The position numbers were made by a program, and so were the translations under genes. This document shows positions 43,301-55,300 of a stretch of 64,000 nt of DNA, piece by piece; the first letter of the stretch is position 1, and each line of letters starts with the position of its first letter. The stretch is from Edolisoma coerulescens. Lineage: Eukaryota > Chordata > Aves > Passeriformes > Campephagidae. The notes below the pieces were generated by a model. It ran no database searches and was not told where the DNA came from. It saw only the letters and a program-made list of their open reading frames with translations. Where the stretch lies: NCBI GenBank assembly GCA_013397115.1, contig VWZW01001369.1:62001-126000 (forward strand). Reading direction: 5' to 3'.

Positions 43301-46300
43301 TGCTGGCCACTACTGTGAAATGTAGGATCCCTTCCTGACTTCAAGCTGGATCACACAATATCACCTCTTTCTTTCAGTCACCAGAAGATTCTGTAGGCTA
43401 CTTTTACATCCCAGTAATGAAATGGGAATTTAAAATTCCTCCTTTCTGCCAATGGGAAAGTGTGTGAACTTTCCTCTACCATCTTTCATGCTGCTATGAC
43501 TTCATGAGTTTTCTGCCAGCCTGCTCTTTCACACTTGTCCAAGTGTCTCTGACAAGAAGCCCTATGCCTCAATTCATAACCTTTCCCTAAGGCAGTATCA
43601 TCCACGAGCATAAAGAAGGCACACTCCCTCCAGTTCTGCAGGTGATTAACAAAACACCAACTGTACACCTGAAGAACACTGCTTACCACCAGCTGGACTT
43701 TGCTTCAACAATCTGAGCAGGGCAGTCCAGCTAAAGCCACCTATCTCCAGTTTGTACAAACAACCTGTAAGATATCACATCAAATGCCTTCCTAAAGTCA
43801 AGGTAAACAACATCCACCATTCCCTCCCCATCTACTGAGACACTCAGCTTATCACAGAGGACAATTAAATTGCCCTTGATAAATTCCGATCACACTCTTG
43901 GCCTTCCTGTGCCTGAACACGGGTTCCAGGAGGACCTGCTCCATCATCTTCCCAGAGACTGCAGCCAGGCTGACCTGCCTATAGATCCCAATACTCCTTC
44001 TCACCCTCCTTGAAGATGGAGCTCATGTTTGCTTTTTTTCCCCTGCTTCATTTGAAATCTCTAATGGCAATGACCTTTCAAAGATGAGCAAGGAAACAGC
44101 CTTGTAACAACAGCACCCAGCTCCTGCAAGATGCTGGGATACATCGTACTCGGTCCCATAAATGTGTATACATCAAAATTGCTTAAGTGGCCCCCAGTTT
44201 GACCTTCTGTACAGTGGATAATACTTCACTGCTCAAATCCTGCCATTAAACTCAGGGATCTGGGAAGCCCAAGGACAGTCCTTACCACAAAGAAGCAAAA
44301 AAAGCCTTGACTGTTGCTCCCATGTCCTTTTGTACCAGACTATTTTGAATTCTAAGCCTCTTCACCATGTTCGCCACCCACTTCAGTTTAGCACTGTCTA
44401 CATATAACCACAGATTCTTTCTACTGCTAATAATGTAAATACTGAGTGACACAGGCTTTGTGAAAGACCGAATGACCACCTACTTGGAGAGTAAGCCATT
44501 AAAACAAATAACGCTAAGTCCAATTTTCTACTCATTTGTAACCATGAAATGATGATTGTACTTAAACAAGTCTTTAGTTTGCTTATAAGATGATGTCAAA
44601 CTATCAAAAATCTTTTAATGCTTTCAGCAAGTTCTGTTGGATCAGCCCTAGTTACCTAAAAGGAGTCTCCTATTAACAGTTGTGCAGATCCCCCAAGGAC
44701 CTTAATGTTGACAATTCATTCAGAGAAGTATGTTTCGTTTAAAGAGCAATCTTTGCCAGTCTTTTGAGACTCCCTAACGAGGATATGCAGAGTCTTACTG
44801 ATAACTGCAGCCTTGGTTACAGTGTATTATCAAGCATCAATGTAGCTTCCAGGGGGCCAAGGTTGGGGATAATCAACTGTTTCTCAAAAATCATGAATAG
44901 TGATTAGAGTCCCACAACAAAAATCCTGACACATCTACAGAAAATTGTAGCCAGGCAACTGCTGCTTCCTGTGGGATCCTAATCAATAGTCCATTCCATC
45001 TCCCATAGTTCATTCTTCCACAACACACTACATATAGTCAACTGCAAATTCTAATCAGTTAACTTTAAAAAGCTACCATTTCTAGAGCACAGGGCTTTAA
45101 AGATGCAACGATACTGCAACACATAAAGAATTGCACGGAGAGAATCTGTACCTGAAGAGGCTTTGTCCAGACTTCTCTGTGCAGTTAATGCAAGAAAACG
45201 TAAATCACAAAAGCATTTGTCATTTGTGCTGATGCTTCAAGAAAGGGGCTGCAGCCCATCGCATGATTTTCCTGATCAGCAGAACTCCTGCACTGCCCAA
45301 CAATGCATATTTTTCCTTCCTCCTGCATTGTAACATTTAGTCATTATGCTAAATGAGGAAGAAGAATTTATTAGATATTGGCTGAGAAGGGCTGAAGAAA
45401 GTATTTTTGGATGTTAGAAAAAGCATAAACTATTGATTTACTTTAAGTCTCTATGTACTGTTTACATTAACCTAATTCATGTAAATTTAACTTTTTCCTC
45501 CTAAGCAGAAACCAATTTAGTTGCATTTACGTAGAATCCATCTACATTTTTCCTCTCCACAATGTGTCCTCTTTAGTAAAAATGTATCTATGACAGAGAT
45601 ATTTAAAGATCAAAAACTGAGAAAAAATAAAACTAACAGGTAGAGAGAATATATAAAAGCACAGTAAGATCTCAAGAGTTGTGTTTGTATCTAATTTCTC
45701 ATTAACCAAGAAGCCTGAAAGAAAGAGGCACCTTTAGAATGAACAGACTATGTCTAAATAAGCCTTTATTAATAACCAACACAAGATTATAATTCTTGAC
45801 AAGCACCAACTGGCACAGAATGTGAGATGCTACATCTTTGGCAAAAAGACAACCAGCTTTTCAGCTACAGATCAATATTTTAAATTCAGTTCAAGCTAAG
45901 CAGGAACTGATAGCCATTCCTTGTTAATAAACACAAGTGATGCGATGACTTCTATCCAGTTGTCAATGCAATCTTTTCAGGAACATTGTGTTGAGTTTTC
46001 AAAAGCAGTCTGGAGAATTTTGATACATTTTTAAGCAATTATTCACAGGCATTCTGGCCACCTCTGTGCTTTACCTGCACATAGAAACTGAAAAAACCTT
46101 AAATTTTCATTTTAAGAAATGTTCTTGGTTTTGATTTTTCCTTTTTTTAGTAAATTACAATTTTTTTAGAATAAGCCAAACTCACTTGTGCTTCATCATT
46201 TTCCCACCTTGTTTATATCACTTTTACATTAATTCCTACCATGTGGCACGTCTGGCACTGAATGGACAGAGTGAGAATAAAGCCCACAAACTGCAGCTTG

Positions 46301-49300
46301 TGAAAAACAGCTCTGCGAGGAGCAGAGCAGACATAAGGGAAGAACCAACTGCATGAATTTCATGCTCAGTGTGCAAGGCTTGACAGGCTTGTACTATTTT
46401 GACAGGCTTTTATTACTTTTTACATGCTGCTGAATCATGAGAAAAGCAAGCTCACAAAGACACTGATATTGCAGTGAGAACTGCAGACTTGTCTGTGGAT
46501 TTTTGTTGGTTTTTTTTTTCTTTTTAAGAAAGCTAAATTGAATTCCTGGAATATATTCCAAATAATGAAGAAAATCTAACACATCCATCTTTAAGAAGTC
46601 TTGTGTCAGGATGTCCCTTATTTCTTTTACCACAGCAAACTAGGCTAGCCAGCACAGCATACAACTGAACATACCACGACAGGGTTTTGAAGCATTACCT
46701 GTCACAGTAAGTGCGTTGGTTTAACACAGCCTGGTCCTTGATGGGGACAAGAAAAAAGCTGCTCGAAACTTCTATGTCCGGCACAGAGCCAATCGCTGAA
46801 GGCTCTGACGATGGGCAGGTTACTAGCCAAATTAGACAAGTTGGTAATGCCTCTGTGATGACATATTTGAGAAAGGAAAAACGGTGGGAAAATCTCTTTT
46901 CTTCTCCTGAGGGGTGGTGAGGCGGCCGCTGAGGCCCAGCCCGGCAGGGGCCGCCGGGGGCCGCCCGNNNNNNNNNNNNNNNNNNNNNNNNNNNNNNNNN
47001 NNNNNNNNNNNNNNNNNNNNNNNNNNNNNNNNNNNNNNNNNNNNNNGCTCCAAGCGCCAGAGCTGAGATTCTTCTGCGAGCCGTGGTGAGGACTATAATA
47101 CAACAAACTGTTTCCCTATAATTTATGAGGTGTATTGGGGGGTGCAGAGATCCACAGGCAGCCCGTGAAGAAGAGTACTCGCGCTGGAGCGCGTGGGTGC
47201 TGAAAAGCTGTAATCTAGTGAGGAACTCGAACAGAGAGAGATGACCCTTGCTTTTAGAGATACAGGAAGAGAGCCTTCGCCTCCAAACTGGAACAGCTCA
47301 TCCTTAAAAGACTAAACCCCATGAACTAAAATGACCCACGCTGGGCAGTTGTGGGAAGACTGCTTGGCCCGTAGGAGGGACTCACATTGCAGCAGGTTCG
47401 GGCGGGACTGCTGCTTGTGGAAGTTAAAACCACGCTAGAGAAGTTTGCAGAGACCTATGTCCCGTGGGAAGGATCCCACAGCACAGCAGAAGAAACTCTT
47501 TTCCTTAAGCATACTGAAGAAAGATTTTTAAGAAGTGAAATACTGACCAAAACCCCATGTTTTGTTTCCCTATGTGGTCGGTGGAAAGAGGGAGGGACTG
47601 GGAAAGAAAGGTGTTCTGAAGGTTTGCTTTGGTTCTCATTACCCTTTTTACTTTTAATTCTGTTAATAATAAATCTCCTTTATACTGTTTAAGTTTTGAA
47701 CCTGTTTTGCCCAAAGTGGGTTTTTTTTTCAATAATCCTTAACTCATGAAAATGAAGTTTTCAATTCCTCCTCCTCTGCTCAGCTATAGCAGAGGAAAAT
47801 AAGTAGATGTTTTTTTCTTGGGTGCCTGGCACTTAGCCAGCGTCAAACCACAACAGTAAGACATTTCTCCTATATAGCTTTTGACTGAAAATATATATTC
47901 TCAATATTTATTTGAATATATGTATATGCAAATATATGGGGTTTATGCTAAATTGGCTACGTCCCTTAGACAATTGAAACATATTTAGTAACACTTAAAT
48001 ATTTTCCCCTTGTTCTGTGGTTGGATACTGGGGGTTTCTTCACAGAGAATAGTTTAATGTCAAGCAAGAAGGTCAGCAAACAAAACCAGGATTAAGGGAT
48101 AACCTCTTCTAGCAAATCACAGCCTACCACTGAAGTCAGATTTGAACAAACTGTTATGCAATTTACTCTGCTTATTCTCTGGAACACCTATTTTATCAAT
48201 ATTTGCACAGAAACATGTTCAGTCCCAGAATCCCATCTACTCCATCTCTTCAACTCCACCAATCTTCTCGGGTCTTTCTTGCTATCATAGTTTTAGACAT
48301 ATGCTGTAATTTTGCCATGGCAGTACAGTTTTCATCAAATCTAGGCTTTCCTCTGAAAATATCACAAAAATGGTATGTATTCTTTTTACCATTATTATCT
48401 CCCATTGTCAAGAATTTTAAAATTTCTTCATGTTTTGAAATTTAGAAGCATAGTCCAATAGACCACCTCTTCTTCGTTTTGCCATGATGCTACAACTTAG
48501 TGTTGCTACAACTAGGATTTGATCATTCCCTCACTACCCTAAACTTTTTGTTCGGTATCTAGAGTCTCACATTCTTTTGCCCAGATGACAATTGTTGAAT
48601 TTGTTCCATCTGGAAGCTTGCTGGGGCTCCTTTTTAGAAGAGGAGGGAAGCAGGAGAACTCATTCCATACTTCCAAGAAAGTAAGAATTCTAAGAAATCT
48701 GAACATCTTTATTAATTCTTCAGTCTTTTCTCTGGTTTTTCAATTCTCAGTCTTTTCTCACTGGTTGTAGGAAGGATAGTTATAAAATGTTGGCTTCTCA
48801 AGAAATCACAGGGAAATGAAGATTAAGGTTTCCTTCAATAAAACAGGAAGACCAGAACCATCAACACAAGAGGGTGCGCCAACTCTTTGGAGTCAACAGA
48901 CAAGCGTCTCATCAACTTAAATTTCAAGATGTATTTATGTTTCAGCATAGCAGTTAAAAGACTGCAATTATCAATCGTGTTTTGTTCAACTGTGGTACAT
49001 TTATCATTCCAAATTCAAAGTTGTCGCTGTGGCACCGCTAGCCGCGTGCAAGAACCAGGCTGAATCGGGTGAGGCGGAATTCTGATTTTATTATTTAATG
49101 CTAAAACTTATATAGACTTTTGAAAGTTCCTTCAGATTGGGTCAATTCAAAACCTCCCCCTAGGCCGATAGGCCAGGTTGAACTGTCCATCTTTCCAGAG
49201 ACAGTTTCAATAACATCCAAACCTTATCTTTGTTTATAGAACACAGAGAGAAGAAGAGAAAAATTCCCACGGGAAAGAGTCTGTGCTGTCACACAAAGTG

Positions 49301-52300
49301 ACATGTTAGCTTGTATCAGTAACAAAATTATTTTGAAACAAACACATAGAAATACCTTGAAATTTCTCTCTATGGGGCAGATATTTAAGACAGAGCTTTC
49401 AGACCCTAAATTAGGATTCCCAACAATTGTGTTACTAGTATATAATCTTATGTTGCAATTTAAGGTAGTTCAACAAAGTTGGACCTACTTCAGCAACCTT
49501 TTTTTCTTTTGTCATTATTTTCATCAGATTTTTCACTATTCTAAACTCTAAGATGCTAGAGTAACCATATATTATTCTGCAGTTAATACCTTTGTACATC
49601 AATATTTAAAAGCACCTAGTTGATTGGTTATTTCCTATCAGGAAAAAAATACAGGATTTTCTGGCAACACCTACATATGCCAAAAAGTCCAATTTCCTTG
49701 AAGCATCAGAAATGATTTACTGAAAGTTCTTTAGAATAAATTTGTGGTGGTGATCAAGCTTATTTCCAAATAAGTACCAACAAACTTGTCTAGATTCTGT
49801 TATAACAGGGAAACAAATGTTGCAGTCATCTGTTTTGCTATTGCAACACGCATACCAAGAAAAGAAGTAGTTCAAAAGAAGACCACAGAAATGAGGGAGA
49901 CACTAGTGCTAAAATGAAGAAAGTCTTGAAAGTAGGCAAAGAGCAACTTTGTGCTTTCTCTTCCGTAATTCCTTCTCTTTACACAAAGAACAACAAAACA
50001 TTTTAAACTGCGTTTTTTCAATGCCATTTCTTGCTTACACAGTACTACTAACAATACAGTGTTGACTTATTTCTCTATTTTTTCAAAATTCACTAGCATT
50101 TTGAATTAAAGAACAATTCTCTCTAAACTGGCAAAAGAAGAAAGATTATTTTGAAGTCATATTTCTCTGCATTCTCAGAAGAAGGCAGGTATGAATTAAA
50201 GCTCATTCTACCTTGCACCACTATTGGAAAGTAGAGAGCTATTTTAAAGATTTGAACAAAAGGGTATATTGATAATAACACCTAAAACCAATAATCAATC
50301 CCTGTATCAAAAGCAAGAACAGATCTATGGAATGAAGGAAATGGAGATCAAATCAGTAATATGAAAAAAACCCAAACTTGGAAACAGAAGGATTTCTAAT
50401 AGTTTCAATTTAAATGAGGGTTGGAATCCCAGATTTCAACTCAAGTACCTTTTTTTTTTATATATAACAAATACCCAATAGAGTCTACAAAAAATTTGAA
50501 CACATGAGAAAAAAATTAAACTTTATTTTTTCAAAGCAAAAAAAAGAACACTGAGTAAACTGTAACGAGCTAGTTGCCCTATTCTCCTCAAAAGAAAAAT
50601 TAAATTAGTCATACCAATTTTTCTGCTATTACTCATATAATGTGTCTTGAAAATGGTCTCACAGATTTCCATTTGATCTCTCATCCAAGCTTATGTACCA
50701 CCTCATCAGCAATCAGTTATCTAGACAGAATATATTTATATCTCAAATGGATATAAATCCTTTTTTCTACAATGCAACATAGATATCCACTGTTTTGAAC
50801 AAAAATAAATGCATGCACAACAAGCTAAACACCTCACACTTTGTTCCTTTCTCACCTCTACTCAATTTCTGTCCTATCATCTTTTACTCAAAAAGTTTTA
50901 AAACCACATGTTTTCTCTCCAGGGCAATGTTCAGTCCTTGTATCTGTGATTTTCTCTGCAAGACAAAGTAAGCTTTTAAGCTTACTCATGTTCATAATCA
51001 AAATATACACATGCAGTTCCACATACCTCCTATTATTTGCATTTAAAATTGACAGATGTAAAGGAGCGAGCAGATTGAAGCCTGTAAATGAAAAGAAGCT
51101 AAACCCCACAAGTTCAGAAGGACCTAGAAAAAGAAATAGCTTAGCAATACAATAAAGGAATGCCTAGGAACTAGACACAGATTTCTGAGGATCTTCATGT
51201 GCAAGAAAAAGGGCTCCTTCAAATAAACTGTTCTTCATTATAGTATTTTTTCATAGTTGCACTGTACTCTCGAGCCAAAGCTTTCCCACACCTTTCCAGG
51301 AAACTCTTAAGATCCAGTTGCTTCCTCTCGTTACACACCAGCATCTTCAGATATAGACAAAGCACCACCGCCATTCTGTGAACTTTTAACTTAAAAAGCT
51401 TCTTCCACAATTTATGAAGGTGACCATGATGACTAGGGCTTTATGATGAAATCAGCACTTTGTCATATGGCAAATATGACTTCTTTTAAGAGAAAAGCAA
51501 AATAGGAAAATGCAGACTAAAAAGTAGATTCTTTTTTCCATAATTCTGTTTATTTTTGCTCAAGTTACTTGAGGCAGACAGGATAAACAAAATGAACAAG
51601 TCTACACTTCAAAGCAAAAGATGTGTTAGTAGCCCAGCTCTTAAATGACATGTAAGTTTTAAATCTACTGAATTTGACTAACCCTGAAATTAGCTCAGTT
51701 GGTTAGAGCATGGTGCTGATAACACCATGGTTGTGGGTTCAATCCCCATACACAACTGTCTTAAGTCACTTAAGAGTTGAACTTGATGATCCTTGTAGTT
51801 CCCTTTCAACTCAGAATATTCTGTGATCTGTGACTTCAGCGACAAAAAACTCTTTAATAACCACTGAGATACTGCTTTTTTCCCCTCTTCAGGTAAATTA
51901 CAGGGAGTTTAAAAGGACTGTGTTTTACACACAGTCTATACTTTGAGTTCTTCTGGGGGATTTAAATTAGAGCTTTAATCACTGAGTCATAACTATTCCA
52001 TGTTTGCTTGAGTGTTTCATTTAAAAAAACCCCAACATATCAACCTTTCCTTAAGAATTCCAAAATGACTCAGTCCAAAGAGGCCAGAGATAAGCGAGTA
52101 AAATCTTTTCCTCCCGTCAAAAGAGTAAGAAAGACATAACAATGCAAACAGCAAACATTCTCAGACTCTTAGACAATGCTATTTTAATAATACATATAAT
52201 TTTCATCTTCAGCCATCTGAAATATTTACATGCATGACCAGATGACAAAATACATAATTATTTCTTTTGACTATTCAATTTGTGAAGATAACTTGCCAAA

Positions 52301-55300
52301 TTAGTTATACAACCTGTAATACTTGTCCACTGAGAGCCATTAGAACTTCCCCAACTGACATCACTGTTCCATCTGCTCAGTGATCTTCTGATATAGACCA
52401 AAAGCACTAACAGCCCTTACTCTGTTCTCAAGTGTTTAAACTAAAACAACTCACTAATTTCTTCAGGTTCTTCAACAATTACATAGTTTCTTAGAACACT
52501 AAAATAATGTATTATAAACATACAAAAAGCTTTGAAAAACAAGGCAGTAAATTATGTACTTCTAACATTAGACCTGAAAGCCTAGACCAACCCAACAGAA
52601 TTTACAAAATATATTTGTATCTTTCCCTTGTTTACCCCTCCCACAGCAAAAAACAAGCATACAGCTAAGGAGTGCCTTTTGCTCACTAGAAATTTAAACA
52701 CACATTTAAAGACTTTGCTAACTAAATTTCAGTACTGTAAAATGGATCATTCCATAAAACTTGCTATCGATATCTTCATCTCAATCCTGCCAGTTATAAT
52801 AGCTGTGCCTTTCATGTATGTCTGTGTGCAGAGAAATTAAAATATTTTTATAAATTTCAAAAGCTTTACACCAAAATACCCTCAGCCCCTTTCTGACAAA
52901 GGGAATCCAACTGCTGGCATTTTTGTTCTGAAGCTAGCAAACTACTCTCTGTAGTTTTGAAAGTTGATCAAAATAGTGCCACATTCTGGTAAGAAAAGCC
53001 AGCTATTAAGCTGCTAAATAAATACACGAAATTAAAATACCCAACCCAACTACCATAAATAGTACCCTCTTTAATGTTAGATGAGATTTCCAAGCAGACT
53101 GATGCACACAGGAATCCACACGTAGTATGCCATATCAAGATCTTCAACCACCATCCTCTGTAGTCTTTTTTAAGACCAGATACATAGTCACTATCTCAGG
53201 CCATCAACACTATTCTAGAATCTCTCCAGCAAGGCACAAAACATATCTGATGGATTTCTAATGTCACTGTGTTTTAGGGCACTGATCAACCTAATAGCAC
53301 AAATCTATATTTCTGTTGCTGGCACACATCTTCTCCCTTCCACTTTCCATCACAATCAACACTGTTTGCCTTAACTGGCCTTTCTAACAAACGCTCTTCT
53401 TGCTCCACTGTAATTACATCACAAGACAAGATAAACGGCCTGTTTGTGGGAGAAGAGAGTTCTCTAGAGGAACTGAGAGATCATTTCAATGGAAGGGAGA
53501 CAGACATTTATAGAGGCTGGGATAATATTCAGCAGATCATTTCAATGGAAGGGAGACAGACATTTATGGAGGCTGGGATAATATTCAGCAGATTTACCTT
53601 GTGGCAAAAGAAAATGAATGACTACAGGTCTGGAAAAAGGAGCATGTAATTTATTTGGTTTAACTTTGTGCCTCCCTTGCCTTTGTGGGCTTGTAACAGA
53701 ACAACAACATACGGCGCAAACTGCTTCATAATGCAGGCTTGGTGTAGTCTCCAAAAATCAGCAGGTACACATGAATATTGGTGAGCCTCCATCAAGACCT
53801 TTTTATTCCATTTTTCGTGTGATGTGATGTACTGGCAAAGGCTGTGTGTTCACACTGAGACCCATTCTGCCAGGCTAGAGTACATTTAGCACCATTCAAT
53901 CAAGGTAAGATTCACAACACAGCTCTTCATTTCCAGTAACAATAAAAGAGGACTCAGAAGAAAATCCATTTCAGAAAATCCACTTTTAATACACTTCTCT
54001 GTATAAGATCTGTGCGGGGGGACAGTGTCTTAGAAGACATCACGAAAAAGTTCCATTGCAGATAAATTCACACAAAACCAAACTACACATTTGCCTACTT
54101 CATATTATGCTCAGAAAACAACCAAATGGTTGCTTTACAAGAAAATTCATATGGTTTAATATGCACACACTGAGATTTAGCAGTACCTACTTTACAAGAA
54201 AAAAACCAACCCAAACCAAACCAGAATCCAGGTCTCAATTGTGAATAATAACTCAATTAGCAAGCCACTTTCATGGCACCTTTTACCAGACTCCCAACTA
54301 CCTACATTCATCCTGCAGTTTATGGAACATCTTATTTAAAATTTGTAATTTCAGGTGGATGGTTTAAGGTATCTGCAGTATAGCCATACCTGCACTTTTT
54401 GCCACGGTAATAACACACAGTTAAACACATTTTCTCAGCATTTAAATAACTCTCAAGTGATGAAGCTCAAAAGTTTTCTGGATGCTTGTTGCTGTGGTTT
54501 GCAGAAAATATGCATTGGAGCCAAGCAATTTTAGGAGAGGCACTGATTACAATACTATGAATGTGTTTGAAAAAGAGAAAAGCAGCTGCAGGAGCAACCC
54601 CTGCTTCCATTCTCTCCTAACATTATTTCTTCTTTTCTGCTTTTATCAGTGACATTTGTCACTAAAAGACTGACCTAATCTCCACTGTACAACACATTTA
54701 ATTATATTATTCACATGTAAAAAAGGGGCAAATGCTACACAGAACACCAATGAATAATCTGAAGAAACTCACACTGCTTTTGTAGTCCCTTTTCACATAA
54801 GCCATGTATAGCTCTAAAGAGTGATAATGACTTAAATCACAGGGGACATTTAAAAGCATAGAATACTACAGTGTTCAGGCAAATACTTACAAGAACATCA
54901 TTAGGTTTTAGACAGAAAAGACTAGAACAATAGTGAAAGTTATGACAGTACTCTTAAAATACAAAATAAATTAGTAGAGTGTACATGTCTTTTCTCAAAG
55001 TTTGAAGGACGCCACTGAACTCCTGCTAGAGTCCTGGCTTTTGGTTCGATTTTCAGTAACTATCATTAATTTTCAGTGTTAATCCCAGGCCAACAAGGGC
55101 AGAAAAATCTAAGTTCTCTTGATAAACTCTTCATTGTGATTTATAATACCGGCAAATCTACTCCAACCATATTCTTTGTGAACTACTTCCTAATTTTTCT
55201 AAAGAATTAGCCAATCTGTGACAGAACGTACTGCCACCAGGATCTAATTTTCTCAGACCCTATTATGAGTACTACATAATATTGTGCAAACACCACTCTT

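Noticed and set aside
43486..44479. Short minus-strand open frames around 43.5-44.5 kb as possible genes
   Set aside because: They are broken pieces of CR1 ORF2, as shown by the VSGKMMEQ-like motif and the flanking CR1 sequence.
46702..47106. 134-residue minus-strand open frame spanning the N run
   Set aside because: It is created by the assembly gap within an LTR; N bases hide any stops.
51684..51756. Functional tRNA-Ile gene
   Set aside because: Arms and boxes are good, but the acceptor stem halves do not pair, and a CR1 tail follows directly. It is the head of a SINE.
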